From Pseudomonas sp. Irchel s3b2 (GTDB taxonomy: Bacteria; Pseudomonadota; Gammaproteobacteria; Pseudomonadales; Pseudomonadaceae): 64,000 bases of DNA. The stretch spans positions 1-64,000 of the forward strand of contig NZ_FYEB01000010.1 of the NCBI RefSeq assembly GCF_900187445.1, given 5' to 3'. The position numbers were made by a program, and so were the translations under genes. The notes under the pieces were generated by a model. It did no database searches and was not told the DNA's origin. It was given only the letters and a program-made list of their open reading frames with translations. Below, piece after piece: positions 8,378-17,118 of this stretch (positions are counted from its first letter, which is position 1; every line of letters begins with the position of its first letter).

Positions 8378-9256
8378 TCAGGACTCCAGGGAACCGTCGA
8401 GGGTTTTGATCGCGCCATACAGGTTCGGACGACGGTCACGGAATGAGCCCCATGCGCTGCGGATGTGCTCCAACTCATCGAGGTCGAAGCTGTGAACCAG
8501 AATGCCTTCTTCTGTTTCGTTCAGCTCTTGGACTTTCTCGCCAAACGGGTTGGCAATGAACGATGAGCCGTAGAAGGTAATGTCGTAGCCGTCCTGCTCT
8601 TCGTTGCCGATGCGGTTGCTGGCGATCAGCGGCATCAGGTTCGCACCGGCATGGCCTTGTTGCACGCGCTGCCAGTGGTCGCGGGACGAAATGGTCTTGT
8701 CATGTGGCTCGCTGCCGATGGCGGTCGGGTAGAACAGGATTTCCGCACCTTGCAGCGCCATGCTGCGGGCGCACTCAGGGAACCACTGATCCCAGCAGAT
8801 GCCCACGCCAATTTTTGCGTAACGGGTATTCCAGACTTTGAAGCCGGTATCGCCCGGGTTGAAGTAGTACTTTTCGTGGTAGCCAGGGCCGTCCGGGATG
8901 TGGCTTTTACGATAAATCCCGAGGTTGCTGCCGTCGGCATCGATGATCGCGATGCTGTTGAAACGTGCGCGGCCGGCCAGTTCGTAGAAGCTGATCGGCA
9001 GAACGACCTGCAGTTCTTTGGCGACTTTCTGGAAGTGCTTGATGGCGACGTTATCTTCAACCGTCGTAGCCAGTTGCAGATAGTCCGGGTTCGGCTTCTG
9101 GCAGAAGTACGGCGCCTCGAACAGCTCCTGGATCAAGATGATTTGCGCGCCTTTCGCCGCAGCCTCACGGACCAGCTTCTCAGCGGTCTCAATGTTGGCC
9201 TCAAGGTCCCAGGAACAGGCCATCTGGGTAGCGGCGACGGTAACGATACGGCTCAT
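8378..9256 (-). CDS. aguB: N-carbamoylputrescine amidase
   Basis: This 292-residue carbon-nitrogen hydrolase (nitrilase superfamily) hydrolyses N-carbamoylputrescine to putrescine, CO2 and ammonia. The catalytic triad is visible as Glu44 (LIQELFEAPYF), Lys117 (YRKSHIPDG) and Cys154 (GICWDQWFPE). An AGGAG site lies seven bases before the ATG. It is first in the aguB-aguA operon, giving polyamine synthesis or agmatine catabolism. No aguR-type TetR gene lies beside it in this window. Confidence 0.96.
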   Translation of the reverse strand: MSRIVTVAATQMACSWDLEANIETAEKLVREAAAKGAQIILIQELFEAPYFCQKPNPDYLQLATTVEDNVAIKHFQKVAKELQVVLPISFYELAGRARFNSIAIIDADGSNLGIYRKSHIPDGPGYHEKYYFNPGDTGFKVWNTRYAKIGVGICWDQWFPECARSMALQGAEILFYPTAIGSEPHDKTISSRDHWQRVQQGHAGANLMPLIASNRIGNEEQDGYDITFYGSSFIANPFGEKVQELNETEEGILVHSFDLDELEHIRSAWGSFRDRRPNLYGAIKTLDGSLES

Positions 9257-9576
9257 GAATCATCTCCTGGGCAAGTGCTTGAGGGTCGAGAGTGGCATCG
9301 ACCGATGACAGAAAGAGGTAGCACCGGGCGTGGTTTGTCCACACCGTGGGCAGTGGCGACTTTATAGCCGATAAAAATCGGCTTTTAAAGCAATAAATAT
9401 TCTTTCTGTCTAAAATTACTCACTTAAACCCGATAACAATCGATATTTATGTATGTCTTTATGACGCCTTCGCGGGCAAGCCTCGCTCCTACGGGGGGTT
9501 ATGCCGTGCGGATACAATCCGCGAACAACACAAATCCTGTAGGAGCGAGGCTTGCCCGCGAAAGCGATATCAAGTC
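9257..9576. promoter_or_regulatory. aguBA upstream region with hairpin
   Basis: This 320-bp gap holds the aguBA promoter, a perfect stem AGCCGAT/ATCGGCT with a four-A loop at 9366-9383 about 110 bp upstream of aguB, a strongly AT-rich tract (9384-9450) and a REP pair (9469-9564). The hairpin could be a regulator site or a weak terminator. Confidence 0.5.
9469..9564. repeat. Paired inverted REP (TTCGCGGGCAAGCCTCGCTCC family)
   Basis: Two inverted copies of the roughly 25-bp REP unit TTCGCGGGCAAGCCTCGCTC face each other across about 45 bp. The same pair occurs at 19283, 24425, 50440 and 63244, with single units at 29977 and 55331. Confidence 0.9.
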
Positions 9577-12489
9577 TTACAACCCTTCGTCCAAGACCTT
9601 CGAGAGCATGTCGACAAAGAAATCCACACTCTGACGCGAGGTAACCATCGGCGGCTTGATCTTGAGGATGTTCAGGTAATCACCCGTCGGCTGCATGAAG
9701 ATCCCCAACTCACGAAGACGATCGCACAACGCCGTGGTTTCTTCGGTCGCAGGCTCCAGGGTTTCTCGATTGCGAATCAACTCCACGCCCAGATAGAAGC
9801 CGGAACCATGCACCGCTCCTACCAACGGATGCCGATCAATCAACGCTTCAAGACGCTCCTTGAAATACCCGCCCACGACTTGGGCGTTTTCCCAGAGTTT
9901 TTCTTCTTCCATCACATCCAGCACTGCCATGCCAATCTGGCAACTGACCGGGCTGCCACCGGCCGACGAGAAAAAGTAACCCTCGGCCTCCAGCGCTTCG
10001 GCAATTTCCCGACGAGTGATCACCGCGCCCAACGGCTGGCCGTTACCCATGCCTTTGGCCATGGTGATGATGTCCGGCACCACACCCTGCTCCTCGAAGC
10101 CCCAGAAGAATGTGCCCATGCGGCCATAACCGACCTGCACCTCATCGGCGATGCATACCCCGCCCTGAGCGCGAACCAATGCATAGACCTGTTTCAAATA
10201 GCCCGGCGGCAGCGAGATACCGCCGGCATTGCCGTACACCGGCTCGCAGATGAAACCGGCCAATTGGCGCTTTTGCTCGGCGATTTTCGCCAGGTTGTGT
10301 TCAACGCTACGCACGTAGTCCGGTGCGCTGTCGACGCCACGAAACTCACCGCGATAGGTGTTTGGCGCAGTCACCGGATGCACCCAGTCCGGACGGCTGC
10401 TCAGGGCCTTGGGGTTGTCGGCAATCGAGGTAGAGACCGCATCCGCCGCCACCGACCAGCCGTGATACGCCTCCAACACGCTGAGCATGTCGCGACCGCC
10501 GCTGTAGGCCCAGGCCAGGCGGATCGCCAAGTCATTGGCCTCGGTGCCGCTGTTGACCAGAAATACGCGATCCATATTGTCCGGTGCCAGCTTCAGCAAG
10601 CGCTCGGAAAATTCGGCAATCGCCGCGTAGTGAAAACGCGAGTTGGTGTTGAGCAGCGACCACTGTCGGCTGGCGACGGCGGCCATGCGCGGATGGCCAT
10701 GACCCAGGACCGCGACATTGTTGAGCATGTCGAGGTAAGAGCGGCCCTGCATGTCGATCAGGTGATTGCGCCAGCCTCGCTCGATGCGCGGCGGGTCGAC
10801 GTAATAGTGCTTCTGGGAGCGAGCGAAACTCGCGTCGCGGCGGGCCAGCAACGTCTGCGGGTTGAGTTCCTCTTCCGCATCGCAGGCCAGGCCCAGCAAT
10901 GCGGCAGGTGAAGGACATAACGCCTGCCAGGCTGCGGCGCGTGAAGGCGTGCAAAACAACGGCGCGTGCAGTTGAGCGCTTCGACACAACTGCACGATCA
11001 ACGGCCCGCTGACCGAACCCAGCACCTGGCCTTTGACCAGTGCTGCGCCACTGCGCATGGATGGAGTCACACCCCACAATCGGACGCTCAGTTCCGGGCC
11101 ATCCAGTTGCAGCAGGTTTTCCCCTTCAATATGGATAACGCCGGCAAACGGTGCTTCGACCGCCGTGCCGTCGGGCACTCGCAACGCAACGTGTAACGGG
11201 AAAGTATCCGGTTCGCTGGCACTGTCCGGTCGGGTTTGAGACAGACGATATTGGCCATATCGACTGGCCGCCAGACCGTGAGCAGCGGCGGCCTCCGTCA
11301 ACAGACGCAGATCGATCCCCTCCTGCTCCCAGTTACCCGCCTCGAAATGTGGGCTGAGCACGCCCAGATCGATCAAAGCAAATTCGCGCCCCACCAGACT
11401 CGGCAACAATGGCGTGAAGCCTTCACTGCCGATGCTCGGCAGGCTTTGACCGACTGCGGCAAGAATCGCCGCCTCCATCAACGCCAATGGCACCGACGTA
11501 GCAACGCGGAAAATCTCCCACTCATGGGTCAGGTTGTCGCGACTGTACTCATTTCCCGGATCGATGCTGACCTGCTGCTCGCCACTCAGCACCAGCACCG
11601 CCGAGCGGGCGACGATCAGCGGCCATAGCGCCAGCAACTCTTCATGCTGCAACTGATTGACCGCGTGATAAGCCCGAATCGCCGGCAAAATATAGAACGG
11701 ATCGCCATCGGCATGGTGCAGCAGCGCGGCGCAGGTCACCGACAGATCAGTGATCCGCCAGGTTCGGACCAGATCGCCGAAATCGATCACGCCCTGCAAC
11801 TGCCATTGGCGCTGGGAATCCCGCTGCCAGACCACGTTGTCGTCAGTGATGTCCATGTGAATCGCCTGCACCGGCAACTTACCCACCAGCGGTTGCAAAT
11901 GGCGCTCAGCCTGTTCGGCCGCCTCAACAATCAATTCTCGCTGCCGATCATCCTTGATCACCGGCAGCAAATGCGCGATCAACGCGTTGGCGTGGCGGGC
12001 GTCCCATTGAAGGGTGCGCTCAAGGCCCGGATGATCGAAACCGGCCAGCGCCAGGTCCATTTCGCCGCAGAGCCGACCGAAACCGGTGACCACTGAATGG
12101 CTTAGATGATTGAGGTGCGTCAGGGATTGGCCGTCGATGTAGTCGAGCAGGCGCACGTGCACTGCTTGGCCCCCAACCTCAAGTGAGAGCAAGTCTGCGC
12201 CATTTTTCGCAGCAATCACTCCAGGCACCGGCACCCCGGAATGTTCCGCCAGATGCTTGAGCCCTGCGTGCTGGGCTTGAAGCTCCAGCGCCGAATAATC
12301 GCCACGACAGATTTTCAGGACGAAACGCCCCTGATCACTGTCGACCCGGTAGTTGAGATCCTGCTGGCTCCCAAGCGTCTGCAACCGCCCGCTCAGCCCG
12401 TAATGTTCCTCCAGCAGCTCAAGCGCTTGCGCCGCAGACACGTGAGGGCTCGGCAAACTGGCGCGGTGAATCAAAGTAGCGAGCGGCAT
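9577..12489 (-). CDS. Fused APH-type kinase / class III aminotransferase-fold enzyme
   Basis: This 970-residue protein has three parts. Residues about 1-350 are an aminoglycoside/hydroxylysine-kinase-like phosphotransferase domain (catalytic loop AIHMDITDDNVVW, metal motif VIDFGDL). Residues about 420-530 resemble a lipoyl/M23-type beta domain (VALRVPDGTAVEAPFAGVI). Residues about 545-970 are a class III aminotransferase fold with PLP lysine K812 (MAKGMGNGQPLGAV). Human relatives of the two ends are hydroxylysine kinase and the phospho-lyases ETNPPL/PHYKPL, so the fusion may phosphorylate an amino alcohol and then eliminate phosphate and ammonia. It could also be a true transaminase. The substrate is not known. 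Confidence 0.85.
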   Translation of the reverse strand: MPLATLIHRASLPSPHVSAAQALELLEEHYGLSGRLQTLGSQQDLNYRVDSDQGRFVLKICRGDYSALELQAQHAGLKHLAEHSGVPVPGVIAAKNGADLLSLEVGGQAVHVRLLDYIDGQSLTHLNHLSHSVVTGFGRLCGEMDLALAGFDHPGLERTLQWDARHANALIAHLLPVIKDDRQRELIVEAAEQAERHLQPLVGKLPVQAIHMDITDDNVVWQRDSQRQWQLQGVIDFGDLVRTWRITDLSVTCAALLHHADGDPFYILPAIRAYHAVNQLQHEELLALWPLIVARSAVLVLSGEQQVSIDPGNEYSRDNLTHEWEIFRVATSVPLALMEAAILAAVGQSLPSIGSEGFTPLLPSLVGREFALIDLGVLSPHFEAGNWEQEGIDLRLLTEAAAAHGLAASRYGQYRLSQTRPDSASEPDTFPLHVALRVPDGTAVEAPFAGVIHIEGENLLQLDGPELSVRLWGVTPSMRSGAALVKGQVLGSVSGPLIVQLCRSAQLHAPLFCTPSRAAAWQALCPSPAALLGLACDAEEELNPQTLLARRDASFARSQKHYYVDPPRIERGWRNHLIDMQGRSYLDMLNNVAVLGHGHPRMAAVASRQWSLLNTNSRFHYAAIAEFSERLLKLAPDNMDRVFLVNSGTEANDLAIRLAWAYSGGRDMLSVLEAYHGWSVAADAVSTSIADNPKALSSRPDWVHPVTAPNTYRGEFRGVDSAPDYVRSVEHNLAKIAEQKRQLAGFICEPVYGNAGGISLPPGYLKQVYALVRAQGGVCIADEVQVGYGRMGTFFWGFEEQGVVPDIITMAKGMGNGQPLGAVITRREIAEALEAEGYFFSSAGGSPVSCQIGMAVLDVMEEEKLWENAQVVGGYFKERLEALIDRHPLVGAVHGSGFYLGVELIRNRETLEPATEETTALCDRLRELGIFMQPTGDYLNILKIKPPMVTSRQSVDFFVDMLSKVLDEGL

Positions 12490-12666
12490 ACAACGACCCC
12501 TGAAATTTTATTAGGCGCTTATATCGCCACTGCTTGGGGCGATACGCAACCCCCTCCCTGGTTGGCGCGAATCAAATGTCCACGCAACTCTCTTTATGCC
12601 CCACTCGCACCAACCACCACTTTGCGTAAGAATGTCGGCCATCACACCTTCTGCTGGAGAAACACC
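12490..12666. other. Divergent promoter region, fusion enzyme / rfbC
   Basis: This 177-bp spacer separates two divergent genes and must hold both promoters. No clear operator palindrome was seen. A GGAG ribosome site for rfbC is at 12655-12658. Confidence 0.4.
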
Positions 12667-13212
12667 ATGAATGTAGTCACCACCGACCTGCCCGGTGTTC
12701 TGATCCTCGAACCCAAGGTATTTGGTGACGAGCGCGGCTTCTTCTATGAGAGCTTCAACGCCAAGGCTTTCGAAGAAGCGACCGGTCTGAATACCCAATT
12801 CGTTCAGGACAACCATTCCCGCTCGCAAAAAGGCGTACTGCGCGGTTTGCATTACCAGCTGGAAAACACTCAGGGCAAACTGGTCCGCGTCACCGTCGGT
12901 GAAGTGCTGGACGTGGCGGTGGACATTCGCCGCAGCTCACCGCATTTCGGCAAATGGGTGGCGGTGCGCCTGTCCGCTGACAATCATCGCCAACTCTGGG
13001 TACCGGAAGGTTTCGCCCATGGTTTTGTGGTGTTGAGTGATTTCGCCGAGTTCCTCTACAAAACCACCGACTACTACACGCCGTCGGCCGAGCGCAGCAT
13101 TCGCTGGGACGATCCGGACCTGGGCATCGACTGGCAGCTGGACGAAGCACCGAAACTGTCGGCCAAGGATCAGGCCGCCGCGCTCCTCAAGGACGCTGAC
13201 GTCTTTTCCTGA
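12667..13212 (+). CDS. rfbC: dTDP-4-dehydrorhamnose 3,5-epimerase
   Basis: This 181-residue RmlC cupin carries out the double epimerisation in dTDP-L-rhamnose synthesis for lipopolysaccharide and rhamnolipids. Family marks are ERGFFYESFN near residue 23, GVLRGLHYQ with the catalytic base His, VDIRRSSPHFGKW, and VPEGFAHGFVVLSD. The start ATG has a GGAG site nine bases upstream; the frame is open further upstream but without a better start. rmlB, rmlD and rmlA are not adjacent, so this copy stands alone here, unlike the rmlBDAC operon of P. aeruginosa. Confidence 0.95.
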   Translation: MNVVTTDLPGVLILEPKVFGDERGFFYESFNAKAFEEATGLNTQFVQDNHSRSQKGVLRGLHYQLENTQGKLVRVTVGEVLDVAVDIRRSSPHFGKWVAVRLSADNHRQLWVPEGFAHGFVVLSDFAEFLYKTTDYYTPSAERSIRWDDPDLGIDWQLDEAPKLSAKDQAAALLKDADVFS

Positions 13213-13312
13213 ATGCCTGTGTGAATCTTCACCGCCAGCGCGCACTTGATCCCAGGTGCGCAGACTGCGCCCGCAAGCCTAGGCATAATGCATCTGTCCC
13301 CCCAGGCGCTTG

Positions 13313-15127
13313 ATGCTCATGACACCGACTCTCCCTCGCAGACCCCGCTGGCGCAGCCTGGCGCTTTTAGCGCTGTGCCTGGCGCCCTTGCTGTGGCCGC
13401 TGGAGCATCTGGCCGAGCGCTATTACCGCAGCGAACTGGCTGGGCAAAACCGTCAGACCCTCGACCTCTACGTCGCCAACCTGCTGGGCACCCTGCACCG
13501 GTATGAAGTGTTGCCGCAGATTCTCGGCGAGTTGCCCGCGCTACGTGCGACATTGTCTGCTCCCGATGAGGGTGTGGTTCAAGGCAATGCCAATCGCCTG
13601 CTGAAAAACATCAGCGCCCAGACCGGCGCCGAAGTCATGTACCTGATGGACACCACCGGCAAGACACTGGCGGCTTCCAATTGGGACAAACACGACAGCT
13701 TCGTCGGCCGCAATTTCGCTTTCCGTCCTTATTTCAGTGAAGCCATGGCCGGACGTCTGGGGCGTTTCTTCGGCCTGGGCACCACCTCGGCCAAACGCGG
13801 TTACTTCTTTGCGGCGGCAATACGTGATCGCGAAAAAATCATTGGTGTGCTGGTCATCAAGGTTGACCTCGACCACACCGAAAGCCTCTGGGGCAAAACC
13901 CCGGAACAACTGCTGGTCACCGACCACAATGGCGTGGTCATCCTCACGTCGAGGCCCGAGTGGCGTTTCCGCTCGACGCGCCCATTGAGCGACGCAGAGC
14001 GCGAGGCCATCACCGCCATTCAACCCTACCCGACCCGCGATCCCAAGCCGTTGAATCTCGACGCCAACGCCTGGCTGACCCAAACCCGGCAGATCGAAGA
14101 AACCGGCTGGAGCGTCAGTATCCTTGCGCCGCGTACCCTGATCGACCGCCCGGTACGCACGGTCGTGGCCATCGGCGGCGCAACGCTGTTGGTATTGATG
14201 TTGCTGCTCGGCCTGATGATGCAACGCCGACGCCATTACCTGGAGCGGATCGCCTTCGAAGGCAAGGCCCGCCAGGAATTGGAAGGCCGGGTCGCCGAAC
14301 GGACCAGCGACCTCGAAGGCCTCAACCGTCGACTGAAGCAGGAAGTGCTGGAGCGCGAACACGCTCAGCAGGAACTGGTGCGCGCTCAGGATGACCTGGT
14401 ACAGGCCGGCAAGCTCTCGGCGCTGGGGACGATGTCGGCGAGCATCAGCCATGAACTCAACCAACCGCTGGCGGCGATCCGCAGCTATGCGGAAAACGCC
14501 GAAATACTGCTCGATCATCAGCGCACCGAAGATGCCCGCGGCAATCTCAAGCTGATCAGCGAATTGACCGGGCGCATGGCGTCGATCATCGCCCACCTGC
14601 GCGCCTTCGCCCGACGTGATCGCCACGCCCCGGAAAGCGTGGCACTGCAACCGGCACTGGACGATGCGCTGGCGTTATTGGCCAAGCGTCGGCGCAGCAT
14701 GGAAGTCGAGCTGATCCGTGACCTGCCGGCCGCTACCCTGTGGGTCGAGGCCGGTGAAACCCGTCTGCGCCAGGTACTCGGTAATCTGCTGGCCAATGCC
14801 CTCGATGCCCTGACGGAAAAAGGCCCGCCGCGTAAACTCTGGTTGAGTGCCGAGTCCACCGCCGACGGCGTCAATCTGTACATTCGCGACAATGGCCCCG
14901 GGTTCTGCATGGAAGCGCTGGGTCGTGCCGGCGAGCCTTTCTACACCACCAAGACCCGCACTCAGGGGCTTGGGTTGGGGCTGGCGATCTGCGACACCTT
15001 GATGCGCGCCTTCGGTGGTGAACTGTCGTTCTCCAACCACAAGGAAGGTGGCGCCCTGATTACCCTGAAACTGCGCGCAGGCGCACCGGGCGTGAGCCTG
15101 CAACCGTCCGAGGACCGAAGTGCATGA
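13313..15127 (+). CDS. dctB: C4-dicarboxylate sensor histidine kinase DctB-type
   Basis: This membrane sensor of about 604 residues has an N-terminal membrane helix (about 12-30), a double-PAS periplasmic sensor (about 35-285, with NFAFRPYFSEAM and AAAIRD motifs), a second membrane helix (about 285-310), a coiled-coil linker, and a kinase core with phospho-acceptor His380 in SISHELNQPL and an ATPase domain with N and G boxes (LGNLLANALDAL, GLGLGLAICD). It would sense succinate, fumarate or malate and phosphorylate DctD. Starts at TTG 13310, ATG 13313 or ATG 13319 are possible. It overlaps dctD by 4 bp. Confidence 0.92.
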   Translation: MLMTPTLPRRPRWRSLALLALCLAPLLWPLEHLAERYYRSELAGQNRQTLDLYVANLLGTLHRYEVLPQILGELPALRATLSAPDEGVVQGNANRLLKNISAQTGAEVMYLMDTTGKTLAASNWDKHDSFVGRNFAFRPYFSEAMAGRLGRFFGLGTTSAKRGYFFAAAIRDREKIIGVLVIKVDLDHTESLWGKTPEQLLVTDHNGVVILTSRPEWRFRSTRPLSDAEREAITAIQPYPTRDPKPLNLDANAWLTQTRQIEETGWSVSILAPRTLIDRPVRTVVAIGGATLLVLMLLLGLMMQRRRHYLERIAFEGKARQELEGRVAERTSDLEGLNRRLKQEVLEREHAQQELVRAQDDLVQAGKLSALGTMSASISHELNQPLAAIRSYAENAEILLDHQRTEDARGNLKLISELTGRMASIIAHLRAFARRDRHAPESVALQPALDDALALLAKRRRSMEVELIRDLPAATLWVEAGETRLRQVLGNLLANALDALTEKGPPRKLWLSAESTADGVNLYIRDNGPGFCMEALGRAGEPFYTTKTRTQGLGLGLAICDTLMRAFGGELSFSNHKEGGALITLKLRAGAPGVSLQPSEDRSA

Positions 15128-16518
15128 CCATCGACAACCGCATTCAGGTCGTGTTGATCGACGACGATCCCCACCTGCGCCAGGCCCTGAGCCAGACCCT
15201 GGACCTGGCCGGCCTGAAGATTCTGCCGCTGGCTGAAGCCAAAGGCCTGGCCGGGCAACTGGAACGCGACTGGCCCGGCGTGGTGGTCAGTGACATCCGC
15301 ATGCCGGGCATGGACGGCCTTGAACTGTTGACTGAACTCCACGCCCAGGATCGGGAGCTACCGGTGTTGCTGATCACCGGCCACGGCGATGTGCCACTGG
15401 CCGTACAAGCCATGCGCGCCGGGGCTTATGACTTTCTGGAAAAGCCTTTCGCCAGCGACGCCCTGCTCGACAGCGTGCGTCGTGCCCTGGACCTGCGCCG
15501 ATTGGTGCTGGACAACCGCAGCCTGCGCCTGGCCCTGAGCGATCGCAACGAACTGAGCGCTCGACTGGTCGGGCAATCAGCTCCGATGCTGCGCCTGCGC
15601 GAGCAGATCGGGGCTCTGGCGGCGACCAAGGCGGACGTGCTGATCCTCGGCGAAACCGGTGCGGGTAAAGAAGTGGTCGCCCGCGCGCTGCACGATTTGT
15701 CGAGTCGGCGTAACGGCCCGTTCGTGGCGATCAACGCCGGAGCCCTGGCCGAGTCGGTGGTGGAAAGCGAGCTGTTCGGTCACGAACCCGGTGCGTTTAC
15801 CGGCGCGCAGAAGCGCCGTATCGGCAAGTTCGAATTTGCCAATGGCGGCACGTTGTTCCTCGATGAAATCGAAAGCATGAGCCTGGACGTGCAGGTGAAA
15901 TTGCTGCGCTTGCTGCAAGAGCGGATTGTCGAGCGCTTGGGTGGCAACCAACTGATCCCGCTGGACATTCGCATCATCGCCGCGACCAAGGAAGACCTGC
16001 GTCAATCCGCCGATCAGGGGCGCTTCCGTGCCGACTTGTATTACCGCCTGAATGTCGCGCCGTTACGCATTCCGCCATTGCGCGAGCGGAGCGAAGATGT
16101 GCTGATGCTATTCCAGCATTTCGCCGATGAAGCCAGCGCCCGCCACGGTTTACCACCCCACGAATTGCAGCCGGGGCACCGGGCGCTGCTACTGCGCCAC
16201 ACCTGGCCAGGTAATGTGCGGGAACTGCAGAATGCCGCCGAGCGTTTTGCCTTGGGCCTGGAACTGGCACTGGACAACAGTGCACCGGATGGCGGCGTTG
16301 GCAGTACGGTTGAAGTGGTCAGCGGCGGTCTGAGCGAGCAAGTGGAGAACTTCGAGAAGAGCCTGATTGCCGCCGAACTGACGCGCTCGCACAGCTCCGT
16401 GCGCAGCCTCGCCGAAGCGCTCGGCATTCCGCGCAAAACCTTGCATGACAAACTGCGCAAGCATGGCCTGAACTTCGGCGACAGTGGCGCCAGCAACCCC
16501 ACCGACGACCTCGATTGA
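15124..16518 (+). CDS. dctD: Sigma-54-dependent response regulator DctD-type
   Basis: This 464-residue NtrC-class activator has a receiver domain (about 5-120, phospho-acceptor D57 in SDIRMPGMDG), an AAA+ domain (about 145-380, Walker A GETGAGKE, the sigma-54 contact loop GAFTGA, Walker B TLFLDEIE), and a Fis-type helix-turn-helix at the C-terminus (SVRSLAEALGIPRKTLHDKL). It activates RpoN-dependent dicarboxylate transport genes. In P. aeruginosa the dctPQM transporter follows dctBD; here a thioesterase gene follows instead, so the target genes lie elsewhere. Confidence 0.94.
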   Translation: MTIDNRIQVVLIDDDPHLRQALSQTLDLAGLKILPLAEAKGLAGQLERDWPGVVVSDIRMPGMDGLELLTELHAQDRELPVLLITGHGDVPLAVQAMRAGAYDFLEKPFASDALLDSVRRALDLRRLVLDNRSLRLALSDRNELSARLVGQSAPMLRLREQIGALAATKADVLILGETGAGKEVVARALHDLSSRRNGPFVAINAGALAESVVESELFGHEPGAFTGAQKRRIGKFEFANGGTLFLDEIESMSLDVQVKLLRLLQERIVERLGGNQLIPLDIRIIAATKEDLRQSADQGRFRADLYYRLNVAPLRIPPLRERSEDVLMLFQHFADEASARHGLPPHELQPGHRALLLRHTWPGNVRELQNAAERFALGLELALDNSAPDGGVGSTVEVVSGGLSEQVENFEKSLIAAELTRSHSSVRSLAEALGIPRKTLHDKLRKHGLNFGDSGASNPTDDLD

Positions 16519-16558
16519 GCTACCGTAAAATCATCCTCTTCAAACAAAAGGCCCGTGA

Positions 16559-17014
16559 ATGAACCGCGACAGTCGTCACCTGGAATCGATCCTCCATTCC
16601 GACATTCCCCTCACGCGGGACATGGGCCTCAAAGTGCTCGACTGGCACGACCAACAACTGCGCCTGCATCTGCCACTGGAAGCCAACGTCAATCACAAGA
16701 GCACCATGTTCGGCGGCAGCCTGTATTGCGGCGCGGTGCTGGCCGGCTGGGGCTGGTTGCATTTGCGTTTGCGCGAAGAAGGCATCGAAGACGGGCACAT
16801 CGTGATTCAGGAAGGGCAGATCAGCTACCCGCTGCCGGTCACCATGGATGCAACGGCGATTTGCCAGGCACCGAGTGCGGCGGTCTGGAAGAAGTTTCTG
16901 GCGATGTATGAGCGATATGGACGAGCCCGGTTGACGCTGCATTCCCGGATCGTGAATACCGGGAGTGATGAGGATGCGGTGAAGTTTACCGGGCAGTACG
17001 TCCTTCACCGATGA
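16559..17014 (+). CDS. YiiD C-terminal-type hotdog thioesterase
   Basis: This 151-residue hotdog-fold protein matches the putative thioesterase domain found at the C-terminus of E. coli YiiD. It shows the motif NHKSTMFGGSLYCGAVLAGWGWL near residues 45-68, with the Asn and the glycine-rich helix that form the acyl-CoA site. It probably hydrolyses an acyl-CoA or acyl-ACP thioester; the chain is unknown. It sits alone, 40 bp after dctD, and is followed by a long REP palindrome. Confidence 0.8.
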   Translation: MNRDSRHLESILHSDIPLTRDMGLKVLDWHDQQLRLHLPLEANVNHKSTMFGGSLYCGAVLAGWGWLHLRLREEGIEDGHIVIQEGQISYPLPVTMDATAICQAPSAAVWKKFLAMYERYGRARLTLHSRIVNTGSDEDAVKFTGQYVLHR

Positions 17015-17016
17015 CT

Positions 17017-17118
17017 GATCGTTCCCTCGCTCTGCGTGGGAATGCAGCCCGTGACGCTCCGCGTCACTGGACGCGGAGCGTCCCTTGAGGCATTCCCACG
17101 CGGAGCATGGGAACGATC
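17017..17118. repeat. Long cruciform REP (about 100 bp)
   Basis: This begins GATCGTTCCC and ends GGGAACGATC, with inner stem-loops GTGACGC/GCGTCAC and GGACGC/GCGTCC. It is a member of the long family at 25751, 36286, 47226, 48520 and 53057. It abuts the cysQ stop codon directly. Confidence 0.85.

Noticed and set aside
12241..12666. N-terminal extension of rfbC
   Set aside because: It is antisense to the fusion enzyme and absent from the RmlC family; the ATG at 12667 has a proper ribosome site.
13541..14650. Antisense frame within dctB
   Set aside because: Overlaps a complete sensor kinase; no independent evidence.
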